A DNA stretch of 64,000 nucleotides, taken from assembly GCF_000230895.2 (NCBI RefSeq), contig NC_016604.1:5766001-5830000 (forward strand), given 5' to 3'. Under the pieces are notes generated by a model that worked only from the letters and a program-made list of their open reading frames with translations, was not told the origin of the DNA and ran no database searches. Below, piece by piece: positions 58,874 to 64,000 of the stretch (position 1 is its first letter; every line of letters begins with the position of its first letter). The stretch is from Mycolicibacterium rhodesiae NBB3. GTDB taxonomy: Bacteria; Actinomycetota; Actinomycetes; Mycobacteriales; Mycobacteriaceae. A program made the translations under genes and the position numbers.

Positions 58874-59779
58874 TCACCACAGCGCTCTGCGCAGCGCCGC
58901 TCCCTGCAGATCGAACAAGCGTTGGCTCGTCTCCCAATCGGGCAGCAGGGAGTCGAACCCGTGGCAGGTGCCCGGAAAGACATGGAGTTCGGTGGCGACG
59001 CCTGCCGACATGAGTCTGCGCGCGTAGTCGACGGCTTCATCGCGCAGCGGGTCGAGCTCCGAGGCGGTGATCAATGCGCTTGCCATACCGGACAACTCGT
59101 CCGCGCGTCCGGGCGCGGCGTCGACGGGAGCGGACTCGTCACCGACGTACAACCGCCACATCTGGTCGACGGCCGGGCCGTCGAACCCCGGGGTGTCGAC
59201 GAATTCGGCTTTCGACGGTGTCGGCCGATCGTCGAGCACCGGTTGATGCAACAGCTGGAACACGACCGGCGGCGCGGCGCCATGGGCGGCGCACTGCGCA
59301 AGCCGTGCGGCCAGCGCCGCGCCGGCGCTGCTACCTGCGACCGCGATGCGACCGGTGTCGACACCCAGTTCCAACGCGTTCTGCGCCACCCAGTCAAGCA
59401 CTGCCAACGCATCGTGCAGTCCGGCTGGATACGGGTGCTCGGGAGCCAACCGGTAGCCGACGGAGACGACTGTGCACGTTCCCTGGCGCGCGAACTGGAC
59501 ACACTGCCGGTGATCCGTATCGAGGTTGCCCATCACGAAAGCCCCTGAGTGGCAGTAGATCACCACCGGCGACGGGGCGGCCGCACCTCGATAGATTCGC
59601 ACCGGCACCGACGCCACCTCACGCTCATCGATCTCCACGCCGGCGTAGTTGACGTTTCTGGCGGTGTCGGCACGCCGCTGGTTGAGCGAATCGCGGACGA
59701 TGCCCAGCAGGCTCGGCGACAGATCCGTTCGGGCCGCCGCGAGGTGACGCAATTCGGGATCGAGCCGCGCCGCGTCCAT
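58874..59779 (-). CDS. HSL-family esterase (alpha/beta hydrolase)
   Basis: 301 residues from ATG 59779. The HSL oxyanion region, normally HGGG, reads YCHSGAFVMG (about 75-84). Nucleophile Ser151 sits in AGSSAGAAL; the Asp is in ELDPLRDEA and the His in PGTCHGFDS. It would hydrolyse an ester in the cytosol. Last gene of the P450-ADH-BVMO set and three bases after the BVMO, so its natural substrate is likely the ester or lactone made by that enzyme. Confidence 0.85.
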   Translation of the reverse strand: MDAARLDPELRHLAAARTDLSPSLLGIVRDSLNQRRADTARNVNYAGVEIDEREVASVPVRIYRGAAAPSPVVIYCHSGAFVMGNLDTDHRQCVQFARQGTCTVVSVGYRLAPEHPYPAGLHDALAVLDWVAQNALELGVDTGRIAVAGSSAGAALAARLAQCAAHGAAPPVVFQLLHQPVLDDRPTPSKAEFVDTPGFDGPAVDQMWRLYVGDESAPVDAAPGRADELSGMASALITASELDPLRDEAVDYARRLMSAGVATELHVFPGTCHGFDSLLPDWETSQRLFDLQGAALRRALW

Positions 59780-59782
59780 GAC

Positions 59783-61285
59783 CTACTCGTCCGCCCTCGT
59801 ATGGGACCCCACCTGGACGACGGACCGCTGCGCCTGGGGTTCGAAGGTGTATTCGGCAGGGCGGAAGCGACGGGTCATCTCCCAGAACGCCCGGGCGCTG
59901 CGCGGCCACTGGGTCACAACCCGGCCGTTCGGTGCGCGAAAATAGTTGCTGCACCGGGTGAGCCACACAGTGCCTTCCATCCATTCGTCGATCCTGGCGA
60001 TGAATTCGGTCATCGTCTCGGTGCGCACCGCGACGTAGGACTTGCGCTTGCGCCGCATGTATTTCAGGGCGCGCACGATGTAGTGCGCCTGCGCCTCCAG
60101 CATGAAGATGACGCTGTTGGACCCAACGTTGGTGTTGGGGCCGTACAGCATGAAGAAGTTGGGAAAACCCGGAACAGCCATGCCCAGGTAAGCGAACGCG
60201 CCGTCGCTCCACGTCTCGCGCAGCGTGGTGAGATCTTCGCCGACGACCTCGATCTCACCCAGGTAGTCCGCCGCCGCGTAGCCCGTCGCGCACAGCACGA
60301 CATCCACCTCGAGCTCTCGACCGTCGGCGGTCACCAACGACCGCGCGCGCAGCGCCCGTGCCGGACTCGACACCACCTCGACATGCGGCGCCGACAGGGT
60401 CTGCAGATAGTCCGTCGCGAAGACCAAGCGCTTACAGCCGAAGGGATGTTCCGGAGTCAGCTTGCTGCGCAACTGCTCATCGGGTACCGCCGCTTCCAGT
60501 GTGCGCAGCGCGATGTCCCTGAACTCCTGCGTCTTGTCGCTGCCGTTCTCGATCACGCCGATGTTGGACTCGCTGCGCAGCCACAATCGCGTCCGGTAGA
60601 TCCTCTTCGCGAACGGAACATGGGCGAACAGCCATTTCTCGCGCTCGGTATACGAACGGTCGGGCTTCGGCAGAATCCACGTCGGCGAGCGCTGCACCGA
60701 GTACACCTTCTCGGCCACCTTAGCGACCTCGGGAATCAGTTGCGCCGCAGTCGAGCCCGTTCCCAACACAGCCACCCGCGCGTCCGTGAGGTCGACGGAG
60801 TGATCCCAGCGCGCGGTGTGCATCAGCGTGCCGGTGAACGGGTCCTCCTCGACGAGATCGGGCAGCACCGGTTGGGTGAACAGACCGATCGCCGAGACGA
60901 CCACATCGAAGGAGTGCTGCTCGCCGCTCGTGGTGGTCAGCAACCACGTCTTGGTCTCGGCATCCCAGGAGGCCGAGGCGATCTCGGTACACAACTTCAG
61001 ATGTCGCGCAAGCTGATACTTCTGCGCGCAGCGTTCGAAATACTCCAGGATCTCCGGCTGGCCGGACCACAGGCGCGACCACCCGGCGTTGAGATCGAAC
61101 GAGTACGAGTAGAGATGGGACTTCACATCGCAGGCCAGACCCGGATAGGTGTTGATCCGCCAGGTGCCGCCGACACCGTCTTCGCGATCGAAGATCGTGA
61201 AGTCGCGAAAGCCGTTCTTCTTCAGGAATATCGCCAGCGCCAGGCCGCCCGGCCCGGCACCGATGATGCCCACCGACGGGCTCAT
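59783..61285 (-). CDS. Baeyer-Villiger monooxygenase
   Basis: 500 residues from ATG 61285, which overlaps the SDR stop (ATGA); an in-frame ATG five codons upstream is also possible. FAD motif GIIGAGPGG near 6-14, the type I BVMO signature FTGTLMHTARW (150-160) followed by DHS, the second nucleotide motif VLGTGSTAAQ and the C-terminal ATGYAAADYL. It inserts oxygen next to a ketone to give an ester or lactone, using NADPH and O2. Adjacent alcohol dehydrogenase and esterase genes provide the steps before and after. Confidence 0.9.
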   Translation of the reverse strand: MSPSVGIIGAGPGGLALAIFLKKNGFRDFTIFDREDGVGGTWRINTYPGLACDVKSHLYSYSFDLNAGWSRLWSGQPEILEYFERCAQKYQLARHLKLCTEIASASWDAETKTWLLTTTSGEQHSFDVVVSAIGLFTQPVLPDLVEEDPFTGTLMHTARWDHSVDLTDARVAVLGTGSTAAQLIPEVAKVAEKVYSVQRSPTWILPKPDRSYTEREKWLFAHVPFAKRIYRTRLWLRSESNIGVIENGSDKTQEFRDIALRTLEAAVPDEQLRSKLTPEHPFGCKRLVFATDYLQTLSAPHVEVVSSPARALRARSLVTADGRELEVDVVLCATGYAAADYLGEIEVVGEDLTTLRETWSDGAFAYLGMAVPGFPNFFMLYGPNTNVGSNSVIFMLEAQAHYIVRALKYMRRKRKSYVAVRTETMTEFIARIDEWMEGTVWLTRCSNYFRAPNGRVVTQWPRSARAFWEMTRRFRPAEYTFEPQAQRSVVQVGSHTRADE

Positions 61286-62001
61286 CCGATCCGCAGGCAT
61301 TGCCCTCCGTCCACGACGATTTCGGAACCCGTCATGAAGGACGCTTTGTCAGAGACGAGGAACGCCACCACATTCGCGACCTCGGCCGGTTCCCCGAGGC
61401 GCCCGAACGTGGCACTCAGCCTGCTCTGCGTGGTGTCGTCGAGCATCGGCGTCGCGATCGGGCCGGGGAACACCGCATTGACGCGGATGCCGTCGGGGGC
61501 GAGTTCAGCGGCGACGGCCTGAGTAAGCCCGCGTAGTGCCCACTTCGACGATCCGTAGGCCGCGTGGTTCGGGAACGGTCGGATGGCGCCGGTGCTCACG
61601 GTGTTGACTATCGCGGCGCCCTCGGCACGCCGCAGTTCCGGCAGCGCCGCCTGGATTCCCAGAAACGGCCCAAGGCAGTTGAACCGCCAACTGCCTTCGA
61701 AGCCCTCGGGCGTCTCGGCATCGAGGGACGCCCGGTGCAGCACCCCGGCGTTGTTGATCAACGTCGACAACGTGCCGAATCGCTCGACCGTGGCGCGCAC
61801 CGCATCGGCCCACTGCGGCGCGGACGTCACGTCGAGCTCGACGGCGATCACATCCTCACCCGACCCCTGGACATTCGTCTTCAGTTCCTCGATGCGGACA
61901 TCGCCTGCGGCGACCCGGAAGCCTTCGGCGCGCAAACGCTCGACGATCGCCGCGCCCTGCCCACGGGCCGCACCGGTGACCAGTGCCACGCGGTCAGTCA
62001 C
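61282..62001 (-). CDS. Short-chain dehydrogenase/reductase
   Basis: 239 residues from GTG 62001, overlapping the HpcH stop by GTGA. Classical SDR: TGAARGQGAAIVERL, GDVRIEE after beta2, NNAGV, catalytic Ser in NTVSTGAI, YGSSKWALRGL. The cofactor region is not of the extended mycofactocin type. In this operon it may oxidise a secondary alcohol made by the P450 to the ketone used by the BVMO, sharing that role with the zinc-type dehydrogenase upstream. Confidence 0.85.
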   Translation of the reverse strand: MTDRVALVTGAARGQGAAIVERLRAEGFRVAAGDVRIEELKTNVQGSGEDVIAVELDVTSAPQWADAVRATVERFGTLSTLINNAGVLHRASLDAETPEGFEGSWRFNCLGPFLGIQAALPELRRAEGAAIVNTVSTGAIRPFPNHAAYGSSKWALRGLTQAVAAELAPDGIRVNAVFPGPIATPMLDDTTQSRLSATFGRLGEPAEVANVVAFLVSDKASFMTGSEIVVDGGQCLRIG

Positions 62002-62735
62002 TGCGCCTCCTCGAGGTGTGCCGCGGCGCCGCGGCGCAACGCCTGCGATTCCGATGCCAGAGTGATCATCCGAAAGCCCAATTCGGCCATCGCCTTTCCG
62101 GGCTTACCCGCGTTGGCGTGAATGCCCGGAATCAGCTCCGCACCCGACGCGACGGAATGGATGCGGGTCACGGCATCGAGCACCGCCGGCGCATCAAGCG
62201 CGGTGATCGGGTTCTCCCCCAGCGAGATCGCCAGGTCGGCGGGACCCACGTACACGCCGGACAGTCCCTCGACGGCGCAGATCTCGTCGAGTGCCGCCAG
62301 CCCGCGTGCGGTCTCGATCATCGCGAACACGCCCGCACGGGCCTCGTGTTCAGCAGGGTCGAGTCCGATGTCGGCGCGCAACGGTCCGAAGCTGCGCACG
62401 CCTGCGGGTGCGTACCGGGTGGCGGCCACCGCCGCAGCGGCCGTCTCGGCCGATTCGACCATCGCGAGGATCACCGCGTCGGCGCCGGCGTCAAGCACCC
62501 GGCCGATCGGCGCAGGATGCGCCGAGGGCAGCCGCACCGCGGTCGCGATCGGAACGTGCTCCAGCCGGCGCAGCAGCAGCGCCACGTCCGCGTCGTCGAG
62601 ATAGCCGTGCTGGAGGTCGAATCCGACGTAGTCGTAGCCCGCCCTGGCGAACTCTTCGGGACCGATGATCGTCGGCCCGACCACCCATCCGCCCCAGACG
62701 CGCGGCTTGGCGGACAGCGCCTCCTGCAGTCTCAT
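61998..62735 (-). CDS. HpcH/HpaI-family class II aldolase
   Basis: 245 residues. Metal-dependent pyruvate-type aldolase fold with GFDLQHGYLDDADV near residue 38, MVESAEAA-like ALAMVESAET, FAMIETARGL and VYVGPADLAISLG, which hold the Glu and Asp ligands. It splits a 4-hydroxy-2-keto acid to pyruvate and an aldehyde. It overlaps the ADH and SDR genes on both sides by four bases, so it is an integral part of the operon, but it has no obvious place in a pure ketone-to-ester route. Confidence 0.85.
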   Translation of the reverse strand: MRLQEALSAKPRVWGGWVVGPTIIGPEEFARAGYDYVGFDLQHGYLDDADVALLLRRLEHVPIATAVRLPSAHPAPIGRVLDAGADAVILAMVESAETAAAAVAATRYAPAGVRSFGPLRADIGLDPAEHEARAGVFAMIETARGLAALDEICAVEGLSGVYVGPADLAISLGENPITALDAPAVLDAVTRIHSVASGAELIPGIHANAGKPGKAMAELGFRMITLASESQALRRGAAAHLEEAQ

Positions 62736-63700
62736 GCCCTGATCGCGATCTTCACGCGTTCCGGAACAGGCCGGCAGGCCAGGTCGAACGCCGACTGCAC
62801 CTCGTCGACGCCGAAGGTGTGGGTGAGGTAGGCGCCGAGCAGTTCCGGATGATCCTTCGCGAACTCGTTGGCAGCGTCGAGAACTCGTCGCCGTTCGAGG
62901 GTCACACCGGACTTCAGGGTCAGATTCTTGCGCAGCATGGCGCGCATGCTGATCGGATAGCTGTCGTCGTCCGGCACGCCGAAGTACAGCACTGTTCCAC
63001 CGGGCGCGGCGGCGTCGATGGCATGACCGAGCGTGGCCACCTGATGACCGACGGCCTCGATCACGACGTCGGGCCGGTCGCCGGGATCCAGGTGACTCAC
63101 CCAGCGGTCACTGGTGGCGCGGATGATGGTGTCGACGCCGAACTCCTTGCCGATGCCATCGCGGTCGACGGGGTCGACGCCGGTCACGTGGCGCGCGCCC
63201 AAAGCCTTTGCCGCGTAGGAGAACAACAATCCGATGGACCCCTGTCCGATAACGGCGACGTGTTGACCCTTGAGGCCGTCCAGCTGTTCGAGGGCGTACA
63301 ACACGCACGCCAGGGGTTGCAGCGCGACCGCATGCTCGGCGCTCAGGCCCGGATCGTAGGGCGCCAGGCCGTCACCGTCGGCGACGACGACCCCCGTCAG
63401 TCCGTCGAAGCCCGACGCCCACCCCACGACGCGATCTCCGACGCGATGGTCGGCATGCCGGCTCGCCAACACCTCGCCGACGACTTCGTGGACCGGAAAG
63501 CCCACCATCTCAGCGGCATTCAGTCCGGTGTCCCCCGCGATCTTTCCGCGCACACCCCGGAACGGGGGCAGGTCGCTGCCGCAGACACCCGCGGCCATGA
63601 AGCGCAGCAGGACATGCCGGTCGTCAAGGTCATCGGCTGTCTTGTCGGGAACATCCAGCCGCTCAAAGGTGTACGGCGCAATCAGTCGGTATGCCCACAC
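62732..63700 (-). CDS. Zinc-type (MDR) alcohol dehydrogenase
   Basis: 322 residues from GTG 63700. Medium-chain dehydrogenase fold: catalytic Cys in AAGVCGSDLP, His/Glu in FPVHEVVGEVL, NAD motif GQGSIGLLFS near 160. The structural-zinc Cys cluster is absent. It would oxidise an alcohol to a ketone or aldehyde. It begins 1 bp after the P450 stop (TGA-C-GTG), so it is translated right after the P450. The frame is open upstream, but that region is P450 coding sequence. Confidence 0.85.
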   Translation of the reverse strand: MWAYRLIAPYTFERLDVPDKTADDLDDRHVLLRFMAAGVCGSDLPPFRGVRGKIAGDTGLNAAEMVGFPVHEVVGEVLASRHADHRVGDRVVGWASGFDGLTGVVVADGDGLAPYDPGLSAEHAVALQPLACVLYALEQLDGLKGQHVAVIGQGSIGLLFSYAAKALGARHVTGVDPVDRDGIGKEFGVDTIIRATSDRWVSHLDPGDRPDVVIEAVGHQVATLGHAIDAAAPGGTVLYFGVPDDDSYPISMRAMLRKNLTLKSGVTLERRRVLDAANEFAKDHPELLGAYLTHTFGVDEVQSAFDLACRPVPERVKIAIRA

Positions 63701-63701
63701 G

Positions 63702-64000
63702 TCACACCTCCACCGGAAGGTTATTCCATCCCCATTGGAAACTCGACGGCGGCCGCGTGGCACCCTCGGCGATGATCCGCCAGTCCGGCACCCGTTTCAG
63801 CCATTCCGTCACCATGATGCCGATCTCGAGACGGGCCAGGTGCACCCCGAGGCAGAAATGTTGCCCACGGCCGAACGCCAGCAGCCTGTCAATGCGACGG
63901 TCCCAGACGAATTCGTCGGGGTCAAGATACTCACGCTCGTCACGGCTGGCCGAGGCGAGCAGCGTGATGACCCGCTGGCCGGGATTCATCGTCGTCCCGT
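63702..64000 (-). CDS. Cytochrome P450, C-terminal fragment at window edge
   Basis: About 99 residues are visible; the start is outside the window. The heme-binding motif is FGRGQHFCLGVHLARLE, with the ligand Cys, and the helix before it reads ASASRDEREYLDPDEF (PERF region). This is a bacterial CYP. It precedes the ADH by 1 bp and heads the visible part of the operon, so it probably hydroxylates the substrate. Confidence 0.9.
   Translation of the reverse strand, partial: GTTMNPGQRVITLLASASRDEREYLDPDEFVWDRRIDRLLAFGRGQHFCLGVHLARLEIGIMVTEWLKRVPDWRIIAEGATRPPSSFQWGWNNLPVEV

Noticed and set aside
59549..61522. 657-codon plus-strand frame across the BVMO and SDR
   Set aside because: Two overlapping enzymes with full motif sets are on the other strand. 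No domain is visible in this frame.

Overview
The window is high-GC actinobacterial DNA that reads as an environmental, fast-growing Mycobacterium (Mycolicibacterium type). The evidence is a core block in the same order as M. tuberculosis Rv2857c-Rv2876: SDR, aldC, PuuD-like hydrolase, glnA4, mapB, penicillin-binding lipoprotein, GNAT, ispG, rip1, dxr, mpt83, dipZ, mpt70 and a DUF2631 protein. Other mycobacterial hallmarks are SigK-type promoters, F420-type luciferase-like and Ddn-like enzymes, a mycofactocin-type SDR, a WS/DGAT acyltransferase, a sulfolipid-addressing-like membrane protein, many FadE/TetR genes and apparently leaderless starts. Coding density is very high. No gap exceeds 300 bases, and I see no tRNA, rRNA, CRISPR array, insertion sequence or prophage.

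Layout. 0-8.2 kb (minus strand): the start of a nickel/cobalt permease with an ArsR-type operator, a methyltransferase, a small exported protein, a 948-residue SARP/NB-ARC regulator, a dimethylglycine-dehydrogenase-like flavoprotein, a choline/ethanolamine-kinase-like protein and an ArsR regulator. 8.2-15 kb: a tightly coupled five-gene operon (glnA4, PuuD-like amidase, aldehyde dehydrogenase, SDR, GntR regulator) divergent from an APC permease. Together these look like a gamma-glutamylation route for an amino alcohol or polyamine. 15-19 kb: a leaderless two-gene operon for the osmolyte N-acetylglutaminylglutamine amide, with a 30-bp tandem repeat at the start of the second gene. 19-28 kb: cobQ, mapB, a TetR/DUF1214/sulfotransferase set and a penicillin-binding lipoprotein. 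28-36.7 kb: two GNAT genes (one with a gyrase-A-like N-terminus), ispG-rip1-dxr, then mpt83-dipZ-mpt70 with two matching SigK promoters. 36.7-39 kb: an ECF sigma factor facing its probable target operon across a perfectly symmetric promoter pair.

39-48 kb carries mixed metabolic genes: MsrB, a luciferase-like enzyme, a photolyase, a mycofactocin-type SDR, WS/DGAT, DUF427 and a FadE5-like dehydrogenase, followed by a cloverleaf-like intergenic element. 48-57.7 kb is a TetR-linked catabolic cluster (ring-cleavage dioxygenase, FAH hydrolase, flavin hydroxylase, P450, two F420-type enzymes, MaoC-like hydratase, acyl-CoA dehydrogenase). 58.9-64 kb is a second, tightly overlapping minus-strand operon (P450, alcohol dehydrogenase, HpcH aldolase, SDR, Baeyer-Villiger monooxygenase, esterase) whose order suggests stepwise oxidation and ring or chain cleavage of a hydrocarbon or terpenoid-like substrate.

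The most interesting items are the glutamyl-amine operon with its flavoprotein/kinase neighbours, the undescribed P450-ADH-BVMO-esterase operon, a recurrent bipartite promoter motif at 43.7, 45.3 and 57.7 kb, the symmetric ECF promoter pair, the gyrase-like GNAT fusion and the cloverleaf element. All functions are inferred from reading the sequence; no search was run.
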